A stretch of 64,000 nucleotides of DNA from Jannaschia donghaensis (GCF_001403795.1 NZ_CXSU01000005.1:249244-313243); one strand, 5' to 3'; positions 1 to 9,769 are shown, numbered from the stretch's first letter. Notes: a model not told the origin generated them from the sequence alone. Numbers and translations are program-made.

Positions 1-1019
1 TCACGCTCGAATATGCCGAGTTGCGGTACATCCTGGCCGCTGTAGTCAATCTCGATCGCGTCTTCGGTCGGATCGAAATCTTCGATCACGGAGATATCGT
101 ATGCTTGGGTGTTCGCCTGATATGCAGCGGCGGACGGGGCCCGAAACAGAAAAAGGTCCGACCCGTCGCCACCGACAAGGGTATCCGCGGCACCGCCTGC
201 AAGCGTGTCGTCCCCCATGCCTCCGATCAGGCTGTCGCCGTCGTCACGATCCTGTCCACCATCGTCCATAACCGTCCCATCGAGCAGGTCGTCACCCTCG
301 CCGCCAACACCGATATCCCGGCCCTCGCCGCCGATCAGCCGGTCTGCACCATTGCCGCCCGTCAGTGTGTCATCGCCATCGCCACCCGAAATCAGATCGT
401 CGCCGTCATCACCGGTCAGACGATCGTTTCCGGCGTCGCCGTGAAGCATGTCGTCATCGCCGCCGCCCGAAACGCTGTCGTCACCATCACCGCCCATCAG
501 AACGTCGCGGCCGGCGAGGCCCGACAGGGTGTCGTCGCCGCCGTTTCCGATCATCAGATCGCTCGATCCCGTGCCCTCGATCCGGTCCGCGTCGTCGTTC
601 CCCAGGATCGCATCGTTTGGCAAGGCGACGGGGGCGGCGGACGTGTCCACAATCCGATCCGTCAAATGATCGCCACCGATTTGATCGCGAACGGGAAGGT
701 CCGAACGATCGCCGTGGTCTTCGGGACGGGTTGCGTCGGACGCGGCTGGGACCTCGTCAGCACTCGTCGTGGCCCGGTCGTCGGCCGGCACAAGCGACGA
801 TATTGGGTCATCGCCCATATCGTGCCGGTCGATACTGGCTTCGGTCCTGGCGGTATCGTCCAGCTCCCCATCCAGCAGATCACCTGACGGCGTGTCGGCT
901 TCGGGGGGGCGCTCCGTCTCCTCGGTCAAGGGATCGGTTTCGTCGTCTTCATCGCCCATGGGAAGCGCGACCATCAGCCCGGACACGAACAACCCTGCAA
1001 GACCCGCGATCAACAGCAT
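1..1019 (-). CDS. RTX (hemolysin-type) calcium-binding repeat protein, C-terminus outside the window
   Basis: The reading frame opens with ATG at 1019 and runs off the left edge, so only the first 339 codons are seen. Residues 1-20 are hydrophobic (signal or anchor), followed by an acidic, low-complexity stretch to about residue 140. Residues about 145-275 hold glycine/aspartate nonapeptide repeats of the GGxGxDxLxG type, for example [11 protein letters not shown] and [10 protein letters not shown]. These bind Ca2+ in RTX proteins that leave the cell by type I secretion. After the repeats the protein continues with a [15 protein letters not shown]-like segment typical of the region after RTX blocks in Rhodobacteraceae proteins. 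The enzymatic or adhesive function is not visible. A long open frame on the opposite strand over the same bases is a composition shadow. Confidence 0.85.
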   Translation of the reverse strand, partial: MLLIAGLAGLFVSGLMVALPMGDEDDETDPLTEETERPPEADTPSGDLLDGELDDTARTEASIDRHDMGDDPISSLVPADDRATTSADEVPAASDATRPEDHGDRSDLPVRDQIGGDHLTDRIVDTSAAPVALPNDAILGNDDADRIEGTGSSDLMIGNGGDDTLSGLAGRDVLMGGDGDDSVSGGGDDDMLHGDAGNDRLTGDDGDDLISGGDGDDTLTGGNGADRLIGGEGRDIGVGGEGDDLLDGTVMDDGGQDRDDGDSLIGGMGDDTLAGGAADTLVGGDGSDLFLFRAPSAAAYQANTQAYDISVIEDFDPTEDAIEIDYSGQDVPQLGIFER

Positions 1020-1302
1020 TGGACACGCCACACGATGCGAAGCAGAGAAGCGTTCATGGTTTGTTCGACCCAACGGTTGCGCGCCAAAATCGTTGAAGAG
1101 GACAAGGTCATTCCAATCCGGTAGCACGTCCGGCCGATTCCGCCCAAATGGCAAACGTTTAAAAGGCGCGCGATCTTGCTCGTGTGCTTTCGCGTCAGGG
1201 CTTTTCAACGGGATGGAATCGTTGTACGCGCAGCGCTCTCCAAGGGCCTTGCTGGACGACATCCCGGCCTGCGCCATCACACCAACTCTCAAGGAGCCCC
1301 CG
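1020..1302. other. Intergenic region between the RTX gene and rpsO
   Basis: About 280 bases separate the divergently oriented RTX gene and rpsO. It must hold the promoters of both. I see no gene or RNA in it and no convincing -35/-10 pair that I would defend. The last bases carry the rpsO ribosome binding site AAGGAG at 1291-1296. Confidence 0.5.
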
Positions 1303-1572
1303 ATGTCGATTACCGTCGAAGAGAAGAACCGCCTGATGAAGGAATTCGCGACCAAGGAAGGCGACACCGGTTCGCCCGAGGTGCAGATCGCGATCCTGAC
1401 CAGCCGGATCACCACCCTGACCGAGCATTTCAAGACCCACAAGAAGGACAACCACTCCCGTCGTGGCCTTCTGATGATGGTTGCGCAGCGTCGCAAGCTG
1501 CTGGATTACGCCCGCGGCAAGAGCGAGGAGCGCTATCAGGATCTGATCAAGCGCCTGGGCATCCGCCGCTGA
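1303..1572 (+). CDS. rpsO: 30S ribosomal protein S15
   Basis: The 89-residue protein is full length for bacterial S15, which binds the central domain of 16S rRNA and nucleates assembly of the small-subunit platform. The conserved block around [17 protein letters not shown], the HSRRGLL motif and the C-terminal [12 protein letters not shown] are present. ATG at 1303 is preceded by AAGGAG with good spacing. The gene ends in a strong hairpin terminator. In many bacteria rpsO is directly followed by pnp; here a transporter and a regulator lie between them. E. coli S15 represses its own translation, but no such RNA fold was identified here. Confidence 0.98.
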   Translation: MSITVEEKNRLMKEFATKEGDTGSPEVQIAILTSRITTLTEHFKTHKKDNHSRRGLLMMVAQRRKLLDYARGKSEERYQDLIKRLGIRR

Positions 1573-1594
1573 TATCGCGCAGACGATCGAACGC

Positions 1595-1622
1595 AAAAAA
1601 GGGGCCTCGCGGGCCCCTTTTC
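1595..1622. terminator. Rho-independent terminator between rpsO and the convergent transporter gene
   Basis: The stem GGGGCC (1601-1606) pairs with GGCCCC (1612-1617) across a 5-base loop. An A run lies on the left (1595-1600) and a T run on the right (1618-1622). Because of both tracts it can work for rpsO on the plus strand and for the minus-strand transporter gene ending at 1642. Confidence 0.85.
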
Positions 1623-1641
1623 CTTGTTCTGGACGCGCCGG

Positions 1642-2697
1642 TCAAAGCCCGATTGTCGCCTCCACCAGCGCCATCCAAAGCGGTATCGCCAAAATCGCCA
1701 CAGGCGTTCCCAGACCGGTTGACGTGCCGACGTAAGCCGAGGGGTTCGCCTCGGGTAGGGCACCGCGCATGGTCGGCGGCCCGGAAATGTCCGAACTGGA
1801 CGCCGCCATCACCGACAGAAGAACCACCCCGCCGGCCGAGAAGCCGGTCATCTGGTGGATCACCAGGCCCGCGCCTAAACCGATAAGGCCGTGGACGAGG
1901 GGCCCCGCCAATCCATACAAAATATAGGCGTGCGCGACCTTGCGCATCTCGGACAGCCGGGCCCAGGCCTCCATCCCCATGATGAGCATGAGGATCGACA
2001 GCAGACCCCGGAACAGCGGCTCGTAGAAGCTCTCGAAGATGGCGTCTGGCCGTGCAAATGTCCCGAGGGCCAGACCGAGGCACAGGGCCGAGATCGCGGG
2101 GCTGCGGAATGTATCGCCGATGATTTCGGAAATCATCCCCCCGTTCAGGACAGGGCCGCCGCCGGTGCCGCCGCCCATCGCTATCGTGCCGTCGTGCACG
2201 AACGGTGCGGTCCGCCGCTGATCCGCCAGTTTGGCCAGCACGATTGCAGTGACCAGGGCCGCGATGTCCATAAACGGATAGAGCGCGCCGATGAAGCCTT
2301 CGTAGGCCACGCCGGCCCCGTCCAGCATCGCCATTCCCGCGGCGAGGGTGGATGCAGAGACCGCCCCGAACAGCCCCGCTGTCGCCAAGCCGTCGACCGG
2401 CGCGACACCCTTCCACCGCGCCAGCGTGACCGTGCCGAGGAGGACGATGGCGACGCCGACGAGGGCCGCACCGATGGCCGGAACGGCCAGTTCCACCAGA
2501 TCGGCCTGTCGCACCGAAATGCCGGCTGACATGCCGACCTTCAGCAAGAGCAACAGCACGATGAACTTGTAGACCGGGGCCGGCACCTCCAATTTGGAGC
2601 CCATCGCGGCAAGGACCATGCCGCCGATCAGGAAGGCGAGGGTCGGTTTTTGGGCTTGGGCGACCATCGTGGTCAGAATGTCGATGATGATGTCCAT
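1642..2697 (-). CDS. Sodium-dependent bicarbonate transporter family permease (SbtA-like)
   Basis: This 351-residue integral membrane protein has about ten hydrophobic segments and the look of the SbtA/DUF897 family, whose cyanobacterial members import HCO3- with Na+. Glycine-rich helices (LATAGLFGAVSASTLAAGMAML) and the LLSVMAASSSDISGPP segment near residue 300 are characteristic. A soluble SbtB-like PII partner is not present next to it. It is transcribed away from a LysR regulator, with 96 bases between the start codons, so that regulator probably controls it. The substrate in this heterotrophic lineage is inferred from the family and could be another anion. Confidence 0.8.
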   Translation of the reverse strand: MDIIIDILTTMVAQAQKPTLAFLIGGMVLAAMGSKLEVPAPVYKFIVLLLLLKVGMSAGISVRQADLVELAVPAIGAALVGVAIVLLGTVTLARWKGVAPVDGLATAGLFGAVSASTLAAGMAMLDGAGVAYEGFIGALYPFMDIAALVTAIVLAKLADQRRTAPFVHDGTIAMGGGTGGGPVLNGGMISEIIGDTFRSPAISALCLGLALGTFARPDAIFESFYEPLFRGLLSILMLIMGMEAWARLSEMRKVAHAYILYGLAGPLVHGLIGLGAGLVIHQMTGFSAGGVVLLSVMAASSSDISGPPTMRGALPEANPSAYVGTSTGLGTPVAILAIPLWMALVEATIGL

Positions 2698-2773
2698 TGC
2701 GGGATCCTCGGGTTGCGGTTCCGCTGATCTATTCCGGCACTAGATTCTTTAAAAATACATGTTCGAGAAGGTT

Positions 2774-2794
2774 TCGTTCGTTATTATAGAACGA
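2774..2794. promoter_or_regulatory. Inverted repeat TCGTTC-N9-GAACGA at the start of the LysR gene
   Basis: TCGTTC (2774-2779) and GAACGA (2789-2794) form a perfect dyad with a 9-base spacer that contains TATTAT, a possible -10 element. The dyad ends on the A of the LysR start codon. LysR regulators bind dyads of the T-N11-A kind in divergent intergenic regions, so this is a good candidate autoregulatory operator. If TATTAT is the -10, transcription would start at or very near the ATG, giving a leaderless message. This is inference from layout. Confidence 0.5.
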
Positions 2795-3654
2795 TGAAAA
2801 GTCTCAACTACCATCACCTGCGTTATTTCCATGCGGTTGCGCACCACGGGACGCTCACGCAGGCGGCCGCACATCTCAATGTGTCCCAATCCGCCCTCTC
2901 CACTCAGATCGCGGCGCTGGAGGCGCGGTTGGGTCACCCGCTCTTCGATCGGATCGGGCGCGGCCTGAAACTGACCGAAGTGGGTCGGATCGTTCTGGAT
3001 CATGCCGACCGGATCTTCCGTATCGGCGATGATCTGGCCGTCCTTCTGAACCGCAGCGGCGACGATGCCCCGCCTTTGCGGGTTGGCGCGGCCTCCACCC
3101 TGTCTCGCAATTTCCAGTTGCGGTTCCTCGCCCCCCTTCTGGATGGCGAGACCGATCTGGTCCTGCGGTCGGGGGATGAACTTGCCCTGCTCGACGATCT
3201 GCGAACCCATGCGCTCGACGTCGTGCTGACCTCCGCGCCGCCCAGCCTGTCTGGCCAGACCGACCTTGCCGCCCATTTGCTGGCCAGCGACCCGGTCGGT
3301 ATCCACGGTGCCCCGGCTCTGCTGACCGCAGCCACGTTGCGGGACCTGCTGGAGACGGTGCCCTTCATCGTCCCGTCCGAGAGCGGGATCCGCGCGGGGT
3401 TCCTCGCGGTTGCGGAACGCCTTGGCGTGCGGCCGAGGATACTGGCCGATGTCGATGATATGGCGATGGTGCGCCTGCTGGTCCGCGAAGGCATCGGGCT
3501 GGCCGTGGCACCCGCCGTCGTGATCGCCGACGAATTGTCGGACGGGCGGCTGGCCACCGCGGCGTTTCCCCTGGACATTGCGCTGCGCTTCTATGCCGTC
3601 ACCCTGCGCCGCGATTTTCCACACCCCGCCCTTGCCGGTCTGCTGACGGGGTGA
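2794..3654 (+). CDS. LysR family transcriptional regulator, NhaR-like
   Basis: The 286-residue protein has an N-terminal winged helix-turn-helix (about residues 3-62, with LTQAAAHLNVSQSALSTQIAAL) and a periplasmic-binding-fold effector domain. The start NYHHLRYFHAVA and the segment LFDRIGRGLKLTEVGRIVLDHADRIF resemble NhaR, the Na+-responsive activator of E. coli nhaA. It is divergent from the SbtA-like transporter gene and is the obvious candidate to control it, perhaps in response to sodium or bicarbonate. No Shine-Dalgarno sequence is seen before ATG 2794. The ligand is not deducible from sequence. Confidence 0.85.
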   Translation: MKSLNYHHLRYFHAVAHHGTLTQAAAHLNVSQSALSTQIAALEARLGHPLFDRIGRGLKLTEVGRIVLDHADRIFRIGDDLAVLLNRSGDDAPPLRVGAASTLSRNFQLRFLAPLLDGETDLVLRSGDELALLDDLRTHALDVVLTSAPPSLSGQTDLAAHLLASDPVGIHGAPALLTAATLRDLLETVPFIVPSESGIRAGFLAVAERLGVRPRILADVDDMAMVRLLVREGIGLAVAPAVVIADELSDGRLATAAFPLDIALRFYAVTLRRDFPHPALAGLLTG

Positions 3655-3824
3655 GGGCCACGGGCCGGGACGCTTCCCTTCCGGTGTCAAACCAAGTAGG
3701 AGGCCGCATCTGAGACGTGACGCCCTGACCCCGGCGCATGGCATGATGTAGGGGGTCGGCGGCAATGGGGCCGCCATTCAACGACGCACTGGCAGGGGCC
3801 AGCGGGCGTCAGACAGGATACGAA

Positions 3825-5957
3825 ATGTTCAACATCGTCAAAAAAGAGATCGAATGGGGTCACGACACCCTTTCGCTCGAAACCGGAAAAGTCGCGCGTC
3901 AGGCCGACGGATGCGTCATCGCCACATACGGCGAAACCTCCGTCATGGCCGCTGTGACTTATGCCAAGCAGCCCAAGCCGGGTCAGGATTTCTTCCCCCT
4001 GACCGTGCACTACAACGAAAAATATTATGCGGCCGGTAAGGTTCCGGGTGGCTTCTTCAAGCGTGAAGCCCGCCCGACCGAGAAAGAGACGCTGACGTCG
4101 CGTCTCATCGACCGTCCGATCCGCCCGCTGTTCGTCGAAGGCTTCAAGAACGAAGTCCTCGTGATCTGCACCGTGCTGAGCCACGACTTGGAAAACGACC
4201 CCGATATGGTCGCCATGATCGCCGCCTCGGCCGCGCTTACGATTTCCGGTGCGCCCTTCATGGGTCCGATCGCCGGTGCGCGCGTCGGCTTCGTCGATGG
4301 CGACTACATCCTGAACCCGTCGGTCGACGACATGCAGGACCTCAAGAACAACCCCGAGCAGCGTCTCGACTTGGTCGTCGCCGGCACCAAGGACGCCGTG
4401 ATGATGGTCGAATCGGAAGCCTACGAGCTGACCGAGTCCGAGATGCTGGGCGCCGTGAAGTTCGGTCATGAGCAGATGCAGCCGGTTCTGGACCTGATCA
4501 TCGATCTGGCCGAAGCCGCCGCGAAGGAGCCGATGGATTTCCAGGCCCCCGACTATTCCGCCATTCTGGCCCGCGTGAGCGAGCTGGGCGAGCAGAAGAT
4601 GCGCGACGCCTACGCCATCACCGACAAGCAGGAGCGGACGCATGCCGTCTCCGCCGCCAAGGACGCCATCAAGGCCGAATTGTCCGAAGACGAATTGGGC
4701 GATAGCAATCTGGGCACCGCGCTGAAAAAGCTCGAGTCCAAGGTTCTGCGCGGCGATGTCGTCAAGAACGGCAAGCGGATCGATGGGCGTGCCCTCGACA
4801 CCGTGCGGCCCATCGTCTCCGAAGTCGGCCTTCTGCCGCGGACCCACGGGTCGGCCCTGTTCACCCGTGGTGAAACCCAGGGCCTGGTCGTGACCACGCT
4901 GGGCACGGGCGACGACGAGCAGTTCATCGACGCGTTGCACGGCAATTTCAAATCCAACTTCCTGCTGCACTACAACTTCCCGCCCTATTCGGTAGGTGAA
5001 GTCGGTCGCTTCGGTCCTCCGGGTCGCCGCGAAATCGGTCACGGCAAGCTGGCGTGGCGTGCGTTGCAGGCGGTCCTGCCGTCGGCGACGGATTTCCCCT
5101 ACACCATCCGTCTGGTATCCGAGATCACGGAATCGAACGGCTCTTCCTCGATGGCGTCGGTTTGCGGCGGCTCGCTGTCGATGATGGATGCGGGCGTGCC
5201 GCTCAAGGCGCCGGTCGCCGGTGTGGCCATGGGCCTCGTGATGGAATCGGACGGGGAATATGCCGTTCTGACCGATATCCTGGGCGATGAGGATCACCTC
5301 GGCGACATGGACTTCAAGGTCGCGGGCACCGAAGCCGGTATCACCTCGCTCCAGATGGACATCAAGATCGCGGGCATCACCCCCGACATCATGGAGAAGG
5401 CGCTGGATCAGGCCAAGGCCGGTCGTATCCACATCTTGGCCGAGATGGCCAAGGCGTTGACCGAAGCCTCCTCCTTCTCGGAGCATGCGCCCAAGATCGA
5501 GACGATGCAGATCCCGACCGACAAGATCCGGGAAGTCATCGGATCGGGCGGCAAGGTCATCCGCGAGATCGTGGAGATGTCCGGTGCCAAGGTCGACATC
5601 AACGACGAGGGCATCATCAAGATCGCATCCAACGTGCAGGAGTCGATCCAGAAGGCCTATGACATGATCCATTCGATCGTGGCGGAGCCCGAGGAAGGCA
5701 AGGTCTACAAAGGCAAGGTCGTGAAGATCGTCGATTTCGGTGCCTTCGTGAACTTCTTCGGCAAACGCGATGGCCTGGTGCACGTCAGCCAGATCGAGAA
5801 CCGTCGCCTGAACCATCCGTCCGACGTGCTCAAGGAAGGGCAGGACGTCTGGGTCAAGCTGTTGGGCTTCGACGATCGCGGCAAGGTCCGGTTGGCCATG
5901 AAGATGGTCAATCAGGAAACCGGCGAAGAAGAGGCCGCGTCCGAAGACGCCGAGTGA
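3825..5957 (+). CDS. pnp: Polyribonucleotide nucleotidyltransferase (PNPase)
   Basis: The 710-residue length fits bacterial PNPase, a 3'-5' phosphorolytic exoribonuclease of the RNA degradosome. Two RNase PH domains flank a helical linker. A KH domain follows at about residues 555-620 ([15 protein letters not shown]), then an S1 domain at about 622-692 ([20 protein letters not shown]). The chosen ATG gives the usual [12 protein letters not shown] start; the open frame extends 60 bases further upstream without family similarity. A strong terminator follows. A 709-residue frame on the other strand is a shadow. Confidence 0.98.
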   Translation: MFNIVKKEIEWGHDTLSLETGKVARQADGCVIATYGETSVMAAVTYAKQPKPGQDFFPLTVHYNEKYYAAGKVPGGFFKREARPTEKETLTSRLIDRPIRPLFVEGFKNEVLVICTVLSHDLENDPDMVAMIAASAALTISGAPFMGPIAGARVGFVDGDYILNPSVDDMQDLKNNPEQRLDLVVAGTKDAVMMVESEAYELTESEMLGAVKFGHEQMQPVLDLIIDLAEAAAKEPMDFQAPDYSAILARVSELGEQKMRDAYAITDKQERTHAVSAAKDAIKAELSEDELGDSNLGTALKKLESKVLRGDVVKNGKRIDGRALDTVRPIVSEVGLLPRTHGSALFTRGETQGLVVTTLGTGDDEQFIDALHGNFKSNFLLHYNFPPYSVGEVGRFGPPGRREIGHGKLAWRALQAVLPSATDFPYTIRLVSEITESNGSSSMASVCGGSLSMMDAGVPLKAPVAGVAMGLVMESDGEYAVLTDILGDEDHLGDMDFKVAGTEAGITSLQMDIKIAGITPDIMEKALDQAKAGRIHILAEMAKALTEASSFSEHAPKIETMQIPTDKIREVIGSGGKVIREIVEMSGAKVDINDEGIIKIASNVQESIQKAYDMIHSIVAEPEEGKVYKGKVVKIVDFGAFVNFFGKRDGLVHVSQIENRRLNHPSDVLKEGQDVWVKLLGFDDRGKVRLAMKMVNQETGEEEAASEDAE

Positions 5958-5976
5958 TCCGATCCTTTGAATGACG

Positions 5977-6006
5977 AAGGCCCCGGCAGCGATGCCGGGG
6001 CCTTTT
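5977..6006 (+). terminator. Rho-independent terminator of pnp
   Basis: A 12-base-pair perfect stem, AAGGCCCCGGCA (5977-5988) with TGCCGGGGCCTT (5993-6004), has the loop GCGA and is followed by further T residues. Confidence 0.9.
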
Positions 6007-6369
6007 CATTTTGCGGATCACCCGTTTACGGGGTCTTGGCAGTTCGCGGCCCTGGTGATGGGGCATTCCGGTGGAGGTTTCCGCTCCAACCGACGCCGTC
6101 CCGGCATTGCCCGGGTGGCATACGGTTCGAGACCTCTCGACACCGCAGAAATCTGGTCAAAGCCGGACATCCCGAAAACAACGGTCAACTCCGCATCTCG
6201 AACCGACTGACAGGCGAGGCGGCGGCAAATCTGCGGAGTGATCGGGGGAATGGACTGAATACCGCCTCGCCCTGCCTCGAGGCCCGTGATTATTCGCGCC
6301 CCGTTTCCAGATCTGCCGACGGGAAAGAAGATCCGGGATGATCTGAAATATCATCCATTCTGCCGGACG
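6007..6369. other. Gene-free stretch between pnp and the chemotaxis receptor
   Basis: About 360 bases lie between the pnp terminator and the 3' end of the minus-strand chemotaxis gene. Short open frames exist on both strands but lack ribosome binding sites, family similarity or hydrophobic organisation. I see no RNA gene, repeat or insertion sequence remnant here. Confidence 0.5.
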
Positions 6370-8079
6370 TCAGGCCGCTTGCCCGACATCATTTGCGTCG
6401 CCGTCGTGGGTGCCGAAATTCTGGATCGCTTTGGACAGGCCATGCGCGCTGGTCCGCAAAGTTTGGCAGGCGGCGGTCGTTTCCTCGAACATGGTGGCAT
6501 TTTGTTGGGAGACCCGGTCCAGGTCGCGCAACGCTGCGTTGATCCCGTTGACCCCGGTCGCCTGTTCGTCGGAGGTGGCGGCGATCTTGCTGATCCGCGT
6601 GGTCACCGTCTCGACCGTTCCGATGATCTTCTCCAAAGCGCCGCCCGTGTCGTGCACCAACGCGACGCCCCGCTCGATCTGGTCGCCGGATTGCGCGATC
6701 AGGGCGTTGATCCGGTTCGCCGCTTCGGAGGAACGCTGGGCCAGGGCCCGCACTTCCGACGCGACGACGGCGAAACCGCGCCCTGCGTCGCCGGCCCGCG
6801 CCGCTTCCACCCCGGCGTTCAAAGCCAGCAGGTTGGTCTGGAACGCGATGTCCTCGATCATCGACGTGATCTTGCGCACTTCCCCGGCAGATTTTTCGAT
6901 TTCGCCCATCGCGGCGATCGCCTGGTTCATGACTTCCGCGCCCGTCTGCGCTTCGGTTCCGGTCATGACCATCACCTCTTCCGCCTTGCCCGCATCTTCT
7001 GCGGTCGCGCGGATTAACTTGGTCAACTGCTCGGTCGAGCCGGTGATCTCCTCGAGTGTTGCGGCCTGACGTTCCGTGCGGTGCGACAGATCCACGGCTG
7101 CTGCCGCGATGTCGTCCGTCTCGCCAGTGATCGTGCCTGAGACGAGCCGGATTTCGCGCAACGCGTTGTCCAAAATCTCCAGCGTGGTGTCGAACCGGTC
7201 GCCGAGATCTTCGTAGGTTTGCGGCAATGTGCCGGCAATGCGGGTCTGAAGCTCGCCGCAGGCCAGCCTTTCGAGCGCCTCGCGCAGCACGTCCATCGCC
7301 TCTCCCTGCCGGGCCTGATCCTCGGCTTTCCGCCGTTCCTCTCTCAGCTTCAGTTCGGCTGCGACAGCATCCAGTTCTTCGGCGCGTCGGGTTTTCTCCA
7401 ACCCGGTGGCCAGCGCGTCTTCGGCGTCCCTTCGGGCGCTTTCGGCGGCTGACCTTGCCATTTCCGTCTCGGCCAAGGCCTCGGCCGCGCGTTGCTCGGC
7501 GGCCAGCGCGGCTTCCTTGGCGGCATGGGTCGCTTTCTGCTCGCGCGCGGCGGCTGTGACCAGACGAACGCGGGTGTGGATCGTCGCGCCCAAGGCCGCG
7601 GCAAGAAGGATCACCGCAGCCCCATGCAATGCCGTCCGCTCCACCAAGGCGAGCGCCGTCGCGTCGGAGACGCCGTAGACCAAGCCGGGCATCGCGACCG
7701 TCAGAATGGCATGATGCAGGATGATCGCGACGGCGGCGACGATAAGCGCCCGAAGGTCCACCATCGCCGCGATCGCGCCGAGCGCCACGAAGAAATACAT
7801 GTGGATATCCAGCTGCCACGGATGCTGTTGCATGGCGGCGGTCAGGAGCATGATCTGACCGGTCAGCGCCAACGCGATCGCGACCCGGCCCAGCCCGACG
7901 TCCAGCCGCCGGATCAAGAGGGCCAACGCCGAAAGCGCCACCGACAGGACGACGAGCGGCAGGGGAGCCGTACCGGTTATGAACGCCGCCAGAAGGACCG
8001 GGAACACGCACAGGGAGGAGGTGACGAGAAGCAGGTAGGCGGCCTTTTCGCGGCTTTGCGCAAGGAAGAGATCAGGCAT
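6370..8079 (-). CDS. Methyl-accepting chemotaxis protein with multi-spanning membrane N-terminus
   Basis: With the start at 8079 (MPDLFLAQ) the protein has 569 residues. The first ~190 residues form about six hydrophobic segments with no large periplasmic sensor domain. A basic/alanine-rich coiled coil and a HAMP-like segment (near [15 protein letters not shown]) follow. The C-terminal signalling domain carries the highly conserved hairpin tip [20 protein letters not shown] at about residue 400-425, which contacts CheA and CheW. The ligand may be sensed in or through the membrane. The start overlaps the end of a small upstream gene by 8 bases, so the two are probably co-translated. An upstream ATG at 8115 is possible but lies inside that gene. 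Confidence 0.93.
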   Translation of the reverse strand: MPDLFLAQSREKAAYLLLVTSSLCVFPVLLAAFITGTAPLPLVVLSVALSALALLIRRLDVGLGRVAIALALTGQIMLLTAAMQQHPWQLDIHMYFFVALGAIAAMVDLRALIVAAVAIILHHAILTVAMPGLVYGVSDATALALVERTALHGAAVILLAAALGATIHTRVRLVTAAAREQKATHAAKEAALAAEQRAAEALAETEMARSAAESARRDAEDALATGLEKTRRAEELDAVAAELKLREERRKAEDQARQGEAMDVLREALERLACGELQTRIAGTLPQTYEDLGDRFDTTLEILDNALREIRLVSGTITGETDDIAAAAVDLSHRTERQAATLEEITGSTEQLTKLIRATAEDAGKAEEVMVMTGTEAQTGAEVMNQAIAAMGEIEKSAGEVRKITSMIEDIAFQTNLLALNAGVEAARAGDAGRGFAVVASEVRALAQRSSEAANRINALIAQSGDQIERGVALVHDTGGALEKIIGTVETVTTRISKIAATSDEQATGVNGINAALRDLDRVSQQNATMFEETTAACQTLRTSAHGLSKAIQNFGTHDGDANDVGQAA

Positions 8080-8386
8080 TTCGACCACACATGAAGTTGG
8101 AAAGCTTGTCGGCATTCAGCAGAAGATATGGCCATTGGGCCCGCAGATCGGACAGGAAGTCCGGGTCTTGCGAATGCACCAGCAGGCCGAGCGGCGGGCG
8201 CGTCGGCCCGATGGGATATCCGCCGGCCCGTGACACCATCGCCTCGACGTTCGACAAACCCGGCACACCCACCACCAAGATGGGCTGCGAGGGGACAGCG
8301 CGGGGCAGCGACAAAACGAGCGCCGCCAGCCCGACCAGAGGGAAGGCGGTGAACAACAGGCACGCGGCGCAGGTACGGAGACTCAT
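8072..8386 (-). CDS. Small membrane-anchored protein of unknown function, in operon with the chemotaxis receptor
   Basis: The predicted protein has 104 residues. Residues 1-32 form a hydrophobic signal or anchor containing two cysteines (RTCAACLL). The remainder is a short soluble domain ending in [21 protein letters not shown] lies 5 bases before the second of two adjacent ATG codons, which favours 8386 over 8389. I do not recognise a family. Its stop overlaps the chemotaxis receptor start, so a role as a periplasmic or membrane partner of that receptor is possible but only inferred from position. Confidence 0.6.
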   Translation of the reverse strand: MSLRTCAACLLFTAFPLVGLAALVLSLPRAVPSQPILVVGVPGLSNVEAMVSRAGGYPIGPTRPPLGLLVHSQDPDFLSDLRAQWPYLLLNADKLSNFMCGRNA

Positions 8387-8436
8387 CATTTCTCCGACCT
8401 AGCAGCCGAGTCTTTCCGAAGCCTTAAGCGGTGTGT

Positions 8437-9138
8437 CTAGCCTTCGCGCGGCGGGACATTCAGCCCCGCCTGGACGCCGGGTCGGGCCATGAACCGATCG
8501 ACATAGGCCTGAAGTCCGGGATGGTCCGACCATCCGACGGCGTCGCGCGCACCGTAGAATTCCAGGGCGTTGAGCCACGGCACGATCGCGATATCGGCGA
8601 TCGAAAAATCCCCCGCGATCCAGTCCCGATCACCAAGCGCGTCGGCCAGGACACCCAGCAGGCGACGACCTTCGGTAACATATCGTTCCTTGGGGCGTGG
8701 GTCCTCGATCTCGGCACCTGCGAACTTCGTGAAATATCCAAGTTGACCGAACATTGGGCCAAGGCCGCCCATCTGCCACATGACCCATTGCGTGATCCGC
8801 GCCCGTTCCGCGGCGTCTCCACCGCCCAGCCGGCCTGTCTTATCCGCAAGATACAGAAGGATCGCCCCGCTTTCCCACAGGCCGATCGGCTTGCCGTCGG
8901 GGCCGTCCGGGTCGATGATCGCCGGGATCTTGTTGTTGGGATTGAGCGACAGGAATTCCGGCGATTTGACGTCCGCATCCGACAGGGTGACGCGATGCGC
9001 CTCATAGGTCAGACCCATCTCCTCCAATGCGATCGACACCTTCAGGCCGTTCGGCGTCGGAAAGCTGAACAGCTGAAGGATGTCGGGAGAGTTCGGTTTC
9101 CAACGTTGCGTGATCGGAAAGGCGGACAGGTCGGCCAT
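8437..9138 (-). CDS. Glutathione S-transferase, Nu-class-like (YghU/YfcG type)
   Basis: The 233-residue protein has an N-terminal thioredoxin-fold domain and a helical C-terminal domain. The segment FSFPTPNGLKVSIALEEMGL matches the Nu-class active-site loop in which Thr and Asn, rather than a catalytic Tyr, contact glutathione. LNPNNKIPAI (cis-Pro region) and WESGAILLYLADK follow as expected. Family members have disulfide-bond reductase and organic hydroperoxidase activity. ATG 9138 is chosen because AAGGAGA lies just upstream; the longer frame to 9201 lacks a ribosome binding site and similarity. Confidence 0.9.
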   Translation of the reverse strand: MADLSAFPITQRWKPNSPDILQLFSFPTPNGLKVSIALEEMGLTYEAHRVTLSDADVKSPEFLSLNPNNKIPAIIDPDGPDGKPIGLWESGAILLYLADKTGRLGGGDAAERARITQWVMWQMGGLGPMFGQLGYFTKFAGAEIEDPRPKERYVTEGRRLLGVLADALGDRDWIAGDFSIADIAIVPWLNALEFYGARDAVGWSDHPGLQAYVDRFMARPGVQAGLNVPPREG

Positions 9139-9283
9139 GATAATCTCCTTTGCAAGTCGGTCACACCTAATGCTGCCGTAAGGGAAGAAAACGGGTGACA
9201 CGCGGCTTCAAACCGACAAGGTGCTGGGCGCGGTATGTCAAAAAATGTCGCCCGCAACCGGGAATGGAAGATCGAGGGAACAC

Positions 9284-9712
9284 ATGATTAACGAATTCAA
9301 GGATTTCATCGCCAAGGGCAATGTCATGGACATGGCCGTCGGCATCATCATCGGCGCGGCCTTTACCGCGATCGTCACGTCTCTGGTGGGCGATCTGATC
9401 AATCCGATTATCGCGCTCTTCACCGGCGGGATCGACTTCTCGGGCTGGTTTTACGTGCTGGGCGACGGCGAATTCGCCTCGGTCGAGGCCGCGACGGAGG
9501 CAGGCGTGGCGGTCTTTGCGATCGGCAAGTTCATCATGGCGGTGATCAATTTCCTGATCGTCGCCTTCGTGGTGTTCATGCTGGTCAAGATGGTGAACCG
9601 CATCAAGGCGGCGGCCGAGCGGCCCGACGATGCGGCCCCCGACGTGAAGACCGGCCCGTCGGAACTGGACGTCCTGCTGGAGATCCGCGACGCGCTCAAG
9701 CGCAGCGCATGA
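9284..9712 (+). CDS. mscL: Large-conductance mechanosensitive channel MscL
   Basis: The 142-residue protein has the MscL signature: an amphipathic N-terminal helix ([27 protein letters not shown]), TM1, a periplasmic loop, TM2 ([21 protein letters not shown]) and a charged cytoplasmic helix ending in a conserved LLxEIRD-type motif. It forms a homopentameric inner-membrane pore that opens under high membrane tension during osmotic downshock. A GAGGGAA ribosome binding site precedes ATG 9284. The gene stands alone and is followed by a hairpin terminator. Confidence 0.97.
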   Translation: MINEFKDFIAKGNVMDMAVGIIIGAAFTAIVTSLVGDLINPIIALFTGGIDFSGWFYVLGDGEFASVEAATEAGVAVFAIGKFIMAVINFLIVAFVVFMLVKMVNRIKAAAERPDDAAPDVKTGPSELDVLLEIRDALKRSA

Positions 9713-9731
9713 CAGACCTTGCCGATCCGAA

Positions 9732-9755
9732 GGGCCCGCGCGTGCGGGCCCTTTC
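9732..9755. terminator. Rho-independent terminator after mscL
   Basis: GGGCCCGC (9732-9739) pairs with GCGGGCCC (9744-9751) over a 4-base loop, followed by TTTCT. It lies between the convergent mscL and ald genes. Confidence 0.8.
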
Positions 9756-9769
9756 TCGTCGCACGACCC

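Noticed and set aside
110-600. Regular short repeats that might suggest a CRISPR array
   Set aside because: They are degenerate 27-base coding repeats for RTX nonapeptides on the minus strand; there are no constant repeats with unique spacers.
21-887. Long plus-strand open frame opposite the RTX gene
   Set aside because: The minus strand encodes clear Ca2+-binding repeats; the plus-strand product is a repetitive valine/isoleucine-rich shadow without ribosome binding site or family.
3687-5816. 709-codon minus-strand frame
   Set aside because: It lies fully opposite pnp, is His/Asp/Gly-rich and is explained by codon bias of the real gene.
5967-6341. 124-codon plus-strand frame after pnp
   Set aside because: It begins inside the pnp terminator hairpin and lacks a ribosome binding site or similarity.
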